Shown here: piece by piece, positions 28,401 through 37,671 of the stretch
Layout: every line of letters starts with the position of its first letter
Numbering within the stretch: position 1 is the first letter of the stretch
Source of the DNA: Methanosarcinales archaeon
GTDB lineage: Archaea; Halobacteriota; Methanosarcinia; Methanosarcinales; Methanoperedenaceae
Length of the DNA: 64,000 nt
Direction: 5' to 3'
Assembly: GCA_905339155.1 (NCBI GenBank)
Contig: CAJPFJ010000016.1
Location: 62,001 to 126,000 of the forward strand
Made by a program: the position numbers and the translations under genes
The notes under the pieces: generated by a model
Seen by the model: the letters and a program-made list of their open reading frames with translations, nothing else
What the model was told of the DNA's origin: nothing
Database searches by the model: none

Positions 28401-31400
28401 TGATGCAACTTCAACTCGTAACCAGAAGTGAGTCAATACCTCGTTACCAGCAGTATCAACCGCATTAATAACCATGTCATATTCACCTTCAGCCCAATTT
28501 GTCAGGGAAAGTGTGATATTTACTGCATTTGGATCATAACTATCGTATGTAACATTAGTTATATTGAGCTGTGATTGTTTCTTGTATGGTGCACCCCCAA
28601 ACATACCCATCTTCATTACTGAAGTGATGTTTGTCCGGTTTGCATCCAACTGCATAGACTGTGCCTCCCAGTTATTGGAATCACTTGCATGGACGATAAG
28701 GTTCACTGTATTATTAACCCCGTATCTGCTATTCCAGTCATTTCCCCTTGGTAAAGATATCCAGGCAACAAACGGTCTGATTTCAAGCCACGTTCTTGTT
28801 TCCTCAATTATACCACTGTCCGTATTTGCCTCAAATACGAACTCGTACATACCTGCCTTGTTTGTCGTGCCATTGTAAATAACCGTAGCGGATTGGCTCA
28901 TGTTTGTAGAAATATCTATAGAATCGCTGCCATTCAATTTATGCGTTCCACCAATTTCAATGGGCGGCTGTGACCAATCTGTTCTCAACATGACTTTTTT
29001 AACTTGCACACTGAGATTCAACGCGCTATTCATGTTTGTAGAATTTACAGCCCGCATATCAAATGAGATGTTCTCTCCGGCTTTTACGTTCCAGTTAGTG
29101 GGATTTACCCAGAACATGAAATTCCTGACCTCAAACCAGCCTCTTCCGTAATCTGAGATGGAGTTTCCTGAAGCATCATCTGCCGTGAGCTTGATACGAA
29201 CATCATAACCACCGGATTTTAAAGGGCTTGAAGGATGAATAGTAAGATTGGCTATCCCGTTTGAATCAGTGGTTCCACTCCAATTCATATCCGATTCTGA
29301 ATCAAAGTCAATTTTCTCCCAGGACTGAACATGACGGATTTCATCTACTTCGACGGTCTTGCCACTCTGGGGAGAGAATCCCGTATTCATTACCTGGATG
29401 CGTAGCGAAATATTGGAGTCTCCTGAGAAGGTCATGAAATTACCACCATCTGTCATCGCAGGTTGAGTCCATATATAGTATAATCTGGTATTGAAGAAAC
29501 CAGTTCCAATCGCCTGGCTGGTTGTACCATCATGCAAGGTAACATTTGCCCAGAATTTTATCATATGGAATCCCAGATTAGAGTCATTGTTATAGAACTT
29601 CAGACCTTTGGATCCATCCGGGAGAATGACCAATGAAGGATTAAGCATCTTATCGGTCACTATTTCCGCAGTATCCACTGCAAAAGCTTCCACAATGCCA
29701 ACATTTGATATATTGGTTTCTATACTCATGGTACTTGGATTGAATGCATCTATACGCAACGTTACATTATCCTGCGAAGAAACACTCATGGCAAAGTTTC
29801 CATCACTGCTTACAGGGAATGCATTAAGGAATATCCTTTGAATTCCGATGCTCGTCCTTGCTTCTTGAGTAGCGCCGTTCAGGTTGGCAGTTATAATAAC
29901 ATCGTACATGGCTTCTGTGTCAGGAGAGGTAAAATTGATGATACTTGCATTTGGCGCCCTTCCCCTGATCTCATTTTGTAGCCATTCGTCAATTTGAGCC
30001 TCAATGAAAAAGCGATCTAAGCTCATAGCTCCCCAGGATCCTGTAACATCTACACCCTCTGAATTTTTTATACTGAAAGTGAAGTTATCCTTGTTACTGC
30101 CGTCTGTTGATAAATTCAAGTTAGCGATCTCTCCCGTGCCCAGGTCGGTTCCACTCACCATGATATAAGCCTCTTCACCCGGGAAGAATCCTGACATCTC
30201 ATTAACTTTACCTATGGGCTTGAGGAATAAGTTGTATCCTCTGATTTCAAAATTACTGTAGCTTCTCAATATTTGGCTGCCTATAGTTGTTACATACTCA
30301 ACCGCGTATGTTCCCTGGGTTGCATTATCTGGAATCTGGTAGACATAGTAGAAAACGGATCTATTGGGATTGAATGAAAGATTATGCTGTTCTAAAAATC
30401 CTCTCGGGCCGCGTATATAGGCGATAATATTTGCCCCGGTACCGTTATAAATCACACCCGCCGTTGTCTTTACGCTAACGGTAAAAGTAGCATTCTGTCC
30501 TTGCGCAAAAGTACGCTGTGGCGTCCACTCGGAGGAAAGCACATCACCAGATATGTCAAATGAATTAACACTATAACTGATTGTGCCGATGGTTTCATTA
30601 CTTTCCATAAATTGAATAGTATATAATCCACCAGCGCTCTGGATTGTGATATTCGATGTTGCCAGGCCATTTGATTCTGTGGAAGATAATACCTGGGTTT
30701 CGATAATTCCGCTGCTATTGCTTATTTTAAGTGTAAGATTTTTTCCTGATAAGGGATGGTCTGAAGAATTTAAGGCAAGCAAGGTCAAATTATAGAAGCC
30801 CTCTGAACCTGTAAATACAGGTTGTACCATTCTGGCAAGAATTATTTCACTCGTTCTTTGTACAAAAAATACTGAGTATGTGTTGCTCCCAAGCTTAACC
30901 CTGGAATTTGTCACCAGGTTACGTATCGTATTTGTAGTATTAATAGTCGGATCTGTGTCTACTGAGATAGTATTGCCTGATGAGACCAAAAACCAATATA
31001 AAGTACCATTGATATTCTTATTTCCATAACCCGTTTCATTCAGGGCTACGACTTGAACAGTGCCTCTGATAAAGGATGCTGTTATAGACTTTATTTCATC
31101 GCCACCGTATATGAGTACATTAATTCCTGGAGCAGCCACACCAATAACTTGCGCTGAGGGCACAATAGTATATCTTCCCTCAGTAAGCGGGTTTGTCGCA
31201 ATTATTTTAGAAAAAAAGCCTGTTGAATCCGTAGTAGAATAAAATGTATTAATTAACGCGCCACTTTGATTAAAAATTTCTAGTGTTATATTTGCGCCGG
31301 ATTCCTCAACTGTATCATTCATTAATTTTCCAGATACAGTAATATTTACTCCGCTTGAATAACGAAAACTGTTCGTCCCGAATTCCTGTATCGTATATGC

Positions 31401-31481
31401 TGCATTCGCCGTACCCGCCAGCATACCGAAAACCAGCAGTCCCAAAAATAAATATATTTTATTCTGATTGGTCATGTTCAT
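25479..31481 (-). CDS. 2000-residue secreted surface protein
   Basis: Signal peptide MTNQNKIYLFLGLLVFGMLA. The rest is a long series of beta-sandwich modules with dozens of N-x-S/T sites. Calcium-loop-like sequences are present (KIDLDGNGQYQSWDGN). A Gly-rich linker (GTGGGGGTGGGDIG) precedes the last domain, which ends MGPTQPGGPGGI without a transmembrane or PGF-CTERM anchor. It has no CxxCH haem motif. GGAGA lies 8 bases before the ATG. It could be an S-layer-associated or cell-wall scaffold protein, but I do not see the duplicated S-layer domain of known Methanosarcina S-layers. Flanked by a surface protease and another Ig protein on the same strand. Confidence 0.78.
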   Translation of the reverse strand: MNMTNQNKIYLFLGLLVFGMLAGTANAAYTIQEFGTNSFRYSSGVNITVSGKLMNDTVEESGANITLEIFNQSGALINTFYSTTDSTGFFSKIIATNPLTEGRYTIVPSAQVIGVAAPGINVLIYGGDEIKSITASFIRGTVQVVALNETGYGNKNINGTLYWFLVSSGNTISVDTDPTINTTNTIRNLVTNSRVKLGSNTYSVFFVQRTSEIILARMVQPVFTGSEGFYNLTLLALNSSDHPLSGKNLTLKISNSSGIIETQVLSSTESNGLATSNITIQSAGGLYTIQFMESNETIGTISYSVNSFDISGDVLSSEWTPQRTFAQGQNATFTVSVKTTAGVIYNGTGANIIAYIRGPRGFLEQHNLSFNPNRSVFYYVYQIPDNATQGTYAVEYVTTIGSQILRSYSNFEIRGYNLFLKPIGKVNEMSGFFPGEEAYIMVSGTDLGTGEIANLNLSTDGSNKDNFTFSIKNSEGVDVTGSWGAMSLDRFFIEAQIDEWLQNEIRGRAPNASIINFTSPDTEAMYDVIITANLNGATQEARTSIGIQRIFLNAFPVSSDGNFAMSVSSQDNVTLRIDAFNPSTMSIETNISNVGIVEAFAVDTAEIVTDKMLNPSLVILPDGSKGLKFYNNDSNLGFHMIKFWANVTLHDGTTSQAIGTGFFNTRLYYIWTQPAMTDGGNFMTFSGDSNISLRIQVMNTGFSPQSGKTVEVDEIRHVQSWEKIDFDSESDMNWSGTTDSNGIANLTIHPSSPLKSGGYDVRIKLTADDASGNSISDYGRGWFEVRNFMFWVNPTNWNVKAGENISFDMRAVNSTNMNSALNLSVQVKKVMLRTDWSQPPIEIGGTHKLNGSDSIDISTNMSQSATVIYNGTTNKAGMYEFVFEANTDSGIIEETRTWLEIRPFVAWISLPRGNDWNSRYGVNNTVNLIVHASDSNNWEAQSMQLDANRTNITSVMKMGMFGGAPYKKQSQLNITNVTYDSYDPNAVNITLSLTNWAEGEYDMVINAVDTAGNEVLTHFWLRVEVASVGLPQFYNVGIPESRVYTNKVSFNLSDETSQKVNDNAYPGLTSDVANNFTNSKIGLIGQYSNIKGQQLLRMEQNEPQARTFWALVNTTSPGRFYVNYNNSNFSDANTTYAQNMTIGEIFNEVNDAGVIIRRWNLTHIGEDGTIEMEGISTLNNGYIIDTSISKSGNFIMESNFRDDQWRKIDLDGNGQYQSWDGNSRNNTYYIILADNESSGVYDTVIVSNTTNFTRNGIIAKNATTADPVTFGGPAIYYISMKREGPFYNIAFTSYQAGFDGMWLGTFEKGKELRIPFMVQYPGTTNGIPGVNVNVTRLTWYSPDFQDVMLTNEDAPGDTTDANGLAIINVNTSNIPNGQYLIAYTISGQGISKSPAEKYKLPGMEIRKFVVSAQAGNVGSISTSKVSDGSGLNVVYGTEIEPRGATMAFRQYPSDIYRVGWPFNMENEYYFNATSGSYHTGFDQGNTTGIAVENNSINLTRNGANTTYNFTAFYPDSTNISLTVGVPQMVFGYWNMTLQSVDPGQVARLRIDYLYDDMTPQDNPPACCTYATVGSRIFWGPGDLNIEITAINNTMVWFELFQPKILYQIESMGVLMDGNDANGEWDSGRVTKVSNYSGTGYDVYGYNDVNQTQLEGNQNNGWSPTLDSVMVTNSTWNQTYRIGQLIPALNNQYVGLVARWGGKIIFVNSTDTRIFPFPDWAADGDTYYLGTFTESDINADINNNQNITDSTPYYIRLEDNSPNGVFTVTTGMFDDDKDFTQAGSMSGMWTPLDLYTQEQGGTDMQGNKFDEKWITLGSMFGWPFGVPEITYNGNFANLTTFKERWNPFSLSDNVTVYVNAKTFSNQPINGNVSLDKLMVLFKSNMSDATGPVSGGSSMTAEGTGGGGGTGGGDIGTGKGPGAPQSYVIPNVTVPIVNGIGVWRINYSVIQPVVGSFDSGNFAAKLNITDNEGNFENAEISFFMQNSTVFMGPTQPGGPGGI

Positions 31482-31596
31482 GAAATGTCTCCTCTTTTAT
31501 TGCAATACGTATCCTATTGGTACGCAATTGATATCATGCCTTATTGATATATAAATATTATGATTATTAGCATTATAGTTATTATAATATGATATC

Positions 31597-34500
31597 TCAT
31601 TTCCTCTGTTGCCTGAACAGAAAAAACACATAACATAACAATAACAGGGTACTGATTTCAAATCCTGGTGCTTTCTTAGTTGAATCTGCAACCGGCTTAA
31701 CGCTTTCAGTGAGTTCTAATTCCTTTTTTATTAAAGACAGTGGAGGCGAAACTTGCACACTCATCTGTCCCTTTGTTCCGGTTATCGCAAAATTTGCAAA
31801 TGAGCGGGTACTGGCATCATAATATGTATAAGCGCTATCTTTTGTGATCTTATTTGTTTCAAGATCTTTCCAATCGCTGCCATCCCACATGACCATTCTG
31901 GTGTTTGTGATACTGTTACTTTCAAGCCATGAGTTCAATACCCTGAACCTGATTATTCCTTCCTTTATATTTCTTGGCCTGTTAAAACTTGATGATCCTA
32001 CCCAGATGTTAACATTCTTATAAACTATATCCTGCGGCTGGATATTTACCATTGTTGAATTAGATTTCAGGACTTCTATGGTCGCAGTTATATCACCAAA
32101 ACTGATATTGCCTGTTACATTAACAAACATTACAGGATTGCTGTTATTCGTAAACCTGTAGGATGTCACTTTGTCTTTATAGATCGACAGGTCATATTTT
32201 TCAACTACTTCAATATTATTATAATTTTCACCTGATGCGCCGCCTCCACCACCTCCTCCTCCACCGCCTCCAGATGAGATTGTTTGTTGTATTGGCGCAC
32301 GATAAAGGTCTCCACCTATTGCAAATTCGCTGAGTCTCGTAATATTGGCCCATACATAATTATTGACAGTATCTATGCCTGCATCATTTACGAATGAAGG
32401 TGAACCCGGCCCGGAAAGTTTCTCCCATTCAGATGATGTGGTATTCCACCGATATAAGCGCAGTGAACTTTCCACAAAAGAGCTTACTTCCTCATCCGTA
32501 TAATTTACTGAGAGAACTGCATACATCAGATTATTTCGAATGCTGTGGCTTGCATTCACAAGCACATATACGCCGGGATTGGAAAAATCGGGTGCATTTG
32601 AAGTCAGATTTATTTTTGATTGGATTATTTGAATAGTCCCATTACTTGAATTATTCGTGTCCAGGAGTAAAGTTGTATTTGAGTATGCAGCGGTAAATGT
32701 TTCTGTATCAGCCCCGGTAATATTTACTTCCATATTTGATATACGTGCGGTGGTAAATTGTGTATTTTGAGCCCTGTTCGTATTCCCGGTAGTATCATTG
32801 GCAAGGATAGTAACATTATAGCGGCCGTATTGCGCTGTGTCTGAAAAATTATTATAGAACAAATTACTGCTGTCATAAAACATGGGATAGTTAATGGATG
32901 TGCCATTGGGATATGTTATGCGTATATTGATGTCACTCAGGTTCACCTGAGAAAACGGATCAAGCGAAGTGATGTTTGCTGTGATGTTAATTGAATCAGT
33001 GAGATTTATGAATGCAGGAGAAACGGAAACATCAGTCACTGATGGAGGTGTGTTGTCAATTGAAACATTAATGTGCTCACTGCTGTTGATGTTTCCGGCA
33101 TTATCGGAAAACGAGACATCAAGCGAATAATTCCCATCAAGAATGGATGATTTGTCAATTGTTACATTTCCCTTCCAGAAACCGGAAATATTGGTGAGCG
33201 CTATTATTCCTGTGTTATTTATCAGGGATACATTCACCGATGCATTTTTCAGGCCGGATGAAGTGCTGTTGGGATCATATGCAGAGACATTGAATTCTAT
33301 GATGCTGTGTGTTTTTGCGGCTCCTGCGCGCTGGTAGGAGACGGGATTGATGGTAACTTGCGGAGCTTTTGAATCTACAAAAAAAGACCATGTATATTTC
33401 AGCAATTTTGAGTCGTTATTTGTGACATTTATTGATACATTTACCCGTCCATCGCCATAAGGAACAGTTGTTACATTCTGTATCCTGTATCCATTAGATA
33501 TGGGAGTATTTGAAAAAGAGACAGGCAAACCATTGATTGTGATATTTACTGATGAAATGCTATCGGTTATGCTTACTGCTACATTTGTAGTGTTGTTATT
33601 CGTGTATGAATTATTGGTGGGGAACTCATTGCTTGCAGAGAGAGGAAGAAAATCCGTTGCACCTGAAATTACAAGAGCGAACGGTTGCGGTCCTTGAGGG
33701 ATATTTGTCCCATTTATTGTTATAGTGTATTGCCCAACTGATGGGGAAACCAATTCAACCTGTTCCACATTATTCCTGTTATCCGGTGCACCATTCCCGT
33801 AATATGTCCCACCCGGGCCTGTTACTGTCAGGTCAAGATTGTTTACCAGTGTAACACCGGCAAAAGGTGCTCCAGGATAATCTGACCATACAAGCGTTAC
33901 TCGCAAAGGTTCAGAATTATTGATCACGTTGTAACTCACATTCCAATACTGAGAAGTTCTTAATCCGGTACTATTGTCAGAATATAGCATAGTTCGCGGC
34001 GATGACGGGAACAGGGAATTTTCTATATCCACACGGCCCCAGCCCTGGGCATTCTTTGGCAAACTCATATTAATAGCACCGTTAATCAATGTGGCTTTTA
34101 TTAAAGCAGCACTCGGTAATATTGATTTATTGTCCACATAATATTGCCTTACAAGTGCTGCTGTGCCCGCAACGATTGGAGTTGCCATGCTTGTGCCGCT
34201 GTCGTATGCATAATATGGATCAATTTCCCCCCAGGAATATGAAGCATCTATTTTACTTGAACTTGTAGAAATGATATAAGTGCCTGGCGCTACAACGTCT
34301 GGTTTTATCCTGTTATCATCAGTGAATCCCCTGCTGCTGAAGTAAGCAATATCATTAACATTGTCAGAGACCCCTCCTTTTTCCCTCCTGAGATTCTCTG
34401 ACGCTCCAACAGCAATTGCATTTTTTGCAGTGCCTGGAGGAATAACCGTATTATCTCCATTCCCATAATTTCCCGCTGCAAAAACAATAAGCATATCAGG

Positions 34501-35655
34501 ATTATTCCACATGAAACTATCCACATATTGAGATTCTGAAGTATAACTACCATATGAACCTGGATCGCCCCAACTGTTGCTATGAATTTTGGCTCCATCA
34601 GTATATGCTTCCTGGAAAAGTGAGGAAAGGTCAGTAGGGATAACGAGCCACCCATTCATTGATGGATTTGGCCCATCATACTGCATAGCTTGAAATACAA
34701 GACTGGCTTCGGGTGCCATACCTGCATATTTACCATTTGATTGGAAACCATTTCCAAGAATTGACCCTGTAACATGCGTTCCATGACCATCATTATCCTC
34801 TGCACCACTATCTCCCTCGACAGACCACCATGCATGCAAAGCTACAATCCTTCCCCTGATATCAGCATGCATCGTATTATCATTTACACCAGTGTCCAGT
34901 CCCGTATCAGCAACAGCCACTATCTGCCCGGCGCCTGTCAAACCATGTGTATTCCTGACAGAATATGTTTTAGTAATATTTGATGCTACATCGTTCATAA
35001 TAACAGGCTTTACATACTTCTCTATCCAGCTTACCCCGTTTATCCGCGCAACATCAGGGATCTTTGTTTTTGTTATATTGACCCTGATCCTGTTCCCTGA
35101 ATTACTTACTATCTCACCGCCAAGTCCTGTTATTTCCCCTGAAACACGCTTATTTTCCCCGGCATCAAACAAAAGAACCGTAATATTTTCATTCGCTGAT
35201 CCCTGGCCCATAATTGCAGGTGACGAGGAAAGCGAAGGGCTTATCCTGTATTCAGGCTGGTATATTCCAACCCACTTCACCGAATCAAGCGCTTCCACCT
35301 GCGTTTTTACAGATGAATTCATCCTGGCTATAAAAGCATTATTGGGAACATAATCATACAGAACAGCGCCAGAAGCAAGCAAAACCTGCTTCCACTCCTC
35401 TTTTGCATATCCTTTTAATTGTACCAGATAGTATCCATTCTCATCAACCTCATTCTGTGAAATAGCAATATTCGCAACAGCTCTTGAGGGTTGAGCAATG
35501 GATGTATCAATTTTTGCGTTCTTTAAGAGAATAGTATTATCGTCATGATAGTCTAAATTATCCAAAACCGGACTTGATCCTGCAGATATAATTAGACCTA
35601 TCAGAAAAAAAGAAAGAATAACTGTTATTGTTAATGTTTTATTGTGATTTGACAT
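31597..35655 (-). CDS. Subtilisin-like (S8) cell-surface serine protease with PGF-pre-PGF and PGF-CTERM regions
   Basis: 1352 residues. Hydrophobic signal segment at 8-25. Peptidase S8 domain with the triad Asp in AVADTGLDTG (~250), His in DGHGTHVTG (~291) and Ser in GTSMATPIVAG (~488). Then a proprotein-convertase-like beta domain, several Ig-like repeats, and a poly-Gly stretch of eleven Gly at ~1150. A PGF-pre-PGF-like domain follows, and the C-terminus PGFEISTLLLLCYVFFLF plus a basic end fits an archaeosortase signal. It is thus a protease anchored outside the cell. GAGGGAT stands 5 bases before the ATG. Confidence 0.9.
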   Translation of the reverse strand: MSNHNKTLTITVILSFFLIGLIISAGSSPVLDNLDYHDDNTILLKNAKIDTSIAQPSRAVANIAISQNEVDENGYYLVQLKGYAKEEWKQVLLASGAVLYDYVPNNAFIARMNSSVKTQVEALDSVKWVGIYQPEYRISPSLSSSPAIMGQGSANENITVLLFDAGENKRVSGEITGLGGEIVSNSGNRIRVNITKTKIPDVARINGVSWIEKYVKPVIMNDVASNITKTYSVRNTHGLTGAGQIVAVADTGLDTGVNDNTMHADIRGRIVALHAWWSVEGDSGAEDNDGHGTHVTGSILGNGFQSNGKYAGMAPEASLVFQAMQYDGPNPSMNGWLVIPTDLSSLFQEAYTDGAKIHSNSWGDPGSYGSYTSESQYVDSFMWNNPDMLIVFAAGNYGNGDNTVIPPGTAKNAIAVGASENLRREKGGVSDNVNDIAYFSSRGFTDDNRIKPDVVAPGTYIISTSSSKIDASYSWGEIDPYYAYDSGTSMATPIVAGTAALVRQYYVDNKSILPSAALIKATLINGAINMSLPKNAQGWGRVDIENSLFPSSPRTMLYSDNSTGLRTSQYWNVSYNVINNSEPLRVTLVWSDYPGAPFAGVTLVNNLDLTVTGPGGTYYGNGAPDNRNNVEQVELVSPSVGQYTITINGTNIPQGPQPFALVISGATDFLPLSASNEFPTNNSYTNNNTTNVAVSITDSISSVNITINGLPVSFSNTPISNGYRIQNVTTVPYGDGRVNVSINVTNNDSKLLKYTWSFFVDSKAPQVTINPVSYQRAGAAKTHSIIEFNVSAYDPNSTSSGLKNASVNVSLINNTGIIALTNISGFWKGNVTIDKSSILDGNYSLDVSFSDNAGNINSSEHINVSIDNTPPSVTDVSVSPAFINLTDSINITANITSLDPFSQVNLSDINIRITYPNGTSINYPMFYDSSNLFYNNFSDTAQYGRYNVTILANDTTGNTNRAQNTQFTTARISNMEVNITGADTETFTAAYSNTTLLLDTNNSSNGTIQIIQSKINLTSNAPDFSNPGVYVLVNASHSIRNNLMYAVLSVNYTDEEVSSFVESSLRLYRWNTTSSEWEKLSGPGSPSFVNDAGIDTVNNYVWANITRLSEFAIGGDLYRAPIQQTISSGGGGGGGGGGGASGENYNNIEVVEKYDLSIYKDKVTSYRFTNNSNPVMFVNVTGNISFGDITATIEVLKSNSTMVNIQPQDIVYKNVNIWVGSSSFNRPRNIKEGIIRFRVLNSWLESNSITNTRMVMWDGSDWKDLETNKITKDSAYTYYDASTRSFANFAITGTKGQMSVQVSPPLSLIKKELELTESVKPVADSTKKAPGFEISTLLLLCYVFFLFRQQRK

Positions 35656-35784
35656 TAAAATCCCTCTGGCGACTTAATGATAAGTATTATGATTATCATT
35701 ATCTAATTATGTCATTCTCCCTTAAAATGCTATGCATGATTTTTTTATGAAAGTTTTAGTACTTTCAAAGAAAATACTAGTCCC

Positions 35785-36708
35785 ATGCGAATTCGAACCT
35801 GGTTCGGGATTTTCACTGTAGAAAATGAGACAATCATTAACACCGAAATATTCCTGAAAGATCTTTCTTTAATCACTAAACACCTCCTTCAAGAACAACT
35901 ACTGATAAGAGGAAAAGTAGCAGGGTCAGACCTTCGCGACCTGGCGGTAGAATATGGTTTTGTAAGTTCTAATGATGAATATGACAAATTACTTCATGAA
36001 GTCAATATCAGGCTCGCAAAAGAACAGGTCGCCCGATCTGTGACACCGGACAGGAGGATAATCGCGGCAGTTGAAGCTATTGATGACCTGAATGAAACAG
36101 GCAACGTTCTTTCAGAAAGGCTCAGGGAATGGTACATCATGCATTTTGAGGATACCGATTTAAAAGGAGAAGAACTTGCCCGAAAAATTATCGTGATGGA
36201 AGATCCAGCAAAAGCTTCTGACCTGAAAATAATGAAAAGCTTTTCTTCAAGTCTTGTGGCATCGTATGAAACGCGAGATCGTATCGAAGAATACCTGAAA
36301 GAAAACATGCTACTAATAGCTCCAAATATAACCAGTATCGCAGGACACATTCTTGGGGCGCGCCTTTTGAGTATGGCAGGGAGCCTTGAAAAGCTTGCTT
36401 TCATGCCTTCAAGCACGATACAGGTCATCGGGGCGAACAATGCGCTTTTTAAACATTTGAAGGGTAAAGCCCCATCCCCGAAACATGGTGTGATTTTCAG
36501 GCATCCTCTAATTAATACCGCCCCACGGTGGCAGCGCGGGAAGATAGCAAGAGTCCTTGCAGCGAAAATATCGCTTGCTTGCCGATATGATCTTTATTCA
36601 GGTAAGTTAAAGGAAGATTTGCAGCAGGAATTAAGACTAAAAGTTGAAGCGATCAGGAAAGAACCCAGTAGATTAAGAAAAATAAATAAAAGATTTTTTA
36701 AGAATTAA
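35785..36708 (+). CDS. nop5: C/D box RNA-guided ribose methylation RNP protein Nop5
   Basis: 307 residues. The Nop domain has IAPNITSIAGHILGARLLSM and IGANNALFKHLKG...SPKHGVIFRHPLI, and the C-terminal PRWQRGKIARVLAAKISLAC. It bridges L7Ae and fibrillarin on C/D guide RNAs for 2'-O-methylation of rRNA and tRNA. The charged tail of larger homologues is absent, which is also so in some other archaea. Fibrillarin usually follows nop5; here the next gene is on the opposite strand. A GAAAGT/ACTTTC inverted repeat stands just upstream (35749-35766). Confidence 0.93.
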   Translation: MRIRTWFGIFTVENETIINTEIFLKDLSLITKHLLQEQLLIRGKVAGSDLRDLAVEYGFVSSNDEYDKLLHEVNIRLAKEQVARSVTPDRRIIAAVEAIDDLNETGNVLSERLREWYIMHFEDTDLKGEELARKIIVMEDPAKASDLKIMKSFSSSLVASYETRDRIEEYLKENMLLIAPNITSIAGHILGARLLSMAGSLEKLAFMPSSTIQVIGANNALFKHLKGKAPSPKHGVIFRHPLINTAPRWQRGKIARVLAAKISLACRYDLYSGKLKEDLQQELRLKVEAIRKEPSRLRKINKRFFKN

Positions 36709-36730
36709 AGATCATTATTATACTATATTC

Positions 36731-36812
36731 GAACACGTATGACACGGATTTAGCGGATCTTCACGGATAAATCAATCCGTGGGTATCCGTGTCATCGGCG
36801 AAATCTGTGTTC
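36731..36812. repeat. 82-base imperfect palindrome (dispersed-repeat type)
   Basis: Arms GAACAC/GTGTTC at the ends and GACACGGAT...ATCCGTGTC inside. The left part overlaps the intergenic space, the right part encodes the last ~17 residues of the HAD protein. It has the look of the short palindromic elements dispersed in many prokaryotic genomes. Confidence 0.7.
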
Positions 36813-37621
36813 CAATTGTTACTCTGCAAGTTTTCCAGAATCCCGATTATCTCCTTGATATCTTTTATCACAATGTCTGCTTCCTCACAAAGCAAAGGAG
36901 GGCACATCCCTGTCTGCTGTATTGAGAGCACACTGAGGTCCGCAGCTCGAAATGCAAGTATATCATTGATCCCATCTCCCACCATTACTACCTTATCATA
37001 TTGTTCTTTCAATTTCTTTACGATCTCTTCTTTTTTCTTTGGCGTTGATATCTCATATACGCATTCAAGGGGAACGCAGACATTCTTCGCAAGCGGTTTA
37101 AGATTTCGCATACTGTCACCCGATGCGATATATATGCTTATGCCTTTCTCAGTAAGCGCCTGTATAACATTACAGCTACTGGAATATATTTTCCCGCCTG
37201 TGCAGACGACATAAGGAATGTTTTTTTCTTCTACATCAATTATGAGCCCCACACCCATATAAAAAATATTCTTACATTTTTGCTTGACTACAGCCATTAC
37301 CTCCTGGAGGTCGGACATTGTTGCCCTTATGTCGTTTTTTACAACCGAGAAAGCTGTTTCGTTATCCACCTGTGCTCTTGAGCAGCCAACATCGATGCCA
37401 ATTTTGTATTTACCGATAAAATCTGAAATAAGCATGTCCGGAGGGCATTTTGTGAGCCTGTTAGAATCAATCTGCATTACAAGAAGCGCACAATACGGTT
37501 TTTTCCCGACAAGGTCTGTTGAAACCACCTCATTCAGAATAGCGCCAGTATTTATGTTCTTTGCCACGCGGTACATGCGAAGCAGTGTTCCTGCACTGTC
37601 AAAGACCACAGCAATTTTCAT
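36761..37621 (-). CDS. HAD-superfamily hydrolase, soluble P-type-ATPase-like
   Basis: 286 residues. Motif I is VFDSAGTLLRMY (DxAGT rather than DxDGT), motif II IYIASGDSMRN, motif III Lys in STPKKKEE, and motif IV VMVGDGINDILAFRAADLSV, close to the P-domain of P-type ATPases. Preceding N-terminal residues have no transmembrane helices. The missing second Asp of motif I suggests altered chemistry. The C-terminal ~17 residues (WNTDFADDTDTHG...) are encoded by the palindromic repeat and are unlikely to be native. Function unknown beyond a phosphohydrolase-like fold. Confidence 0.8.
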   Translation of the reverse strand: MKIAVVFDSAGTLLRMYRVAKNINTGAILNEVVSTDLVGKKPYCALLVMQIDSNRLTKCPPDMLISDFIGKYKIGIDVGCSRAQVDNETAFSVVKNDIRATMSDLQEVMAVVKQKCKNIFYMGVGLIIDVEEKNIPYVVCTGGKIYSSSCNVIQALTEKGISIYIASGDSMRNLKPLAKNVCVPLECVYEISTPKKKEEIVKKLKEQYDKVVMVGDGINDILAFRAADLSVLSIQQTGMCPPLLCEEADIVIKDIKEIIGILENLQSNNWNTDFADDTDTHGLIYP

Positions 37622-37671
37622 ACTATTAACACGTTTTTAATGAATAATTATCTTTTCTTAGAAAAAGATAT

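Noticed and set aside
25479-31481. Multi-haem cytochrome / S-layer fusion, expected in some methane-oxidising archaea
   Set aside because: No CxxCH motif occurs in the 2000-residue protein or its neighbours.
35785-35820. TTCGAACCTGGTTCG resembling a tRNA T-arm
   Set aside because: It is the 5' coding sequence of nop5; no acceptor or anticodon arms surround it.
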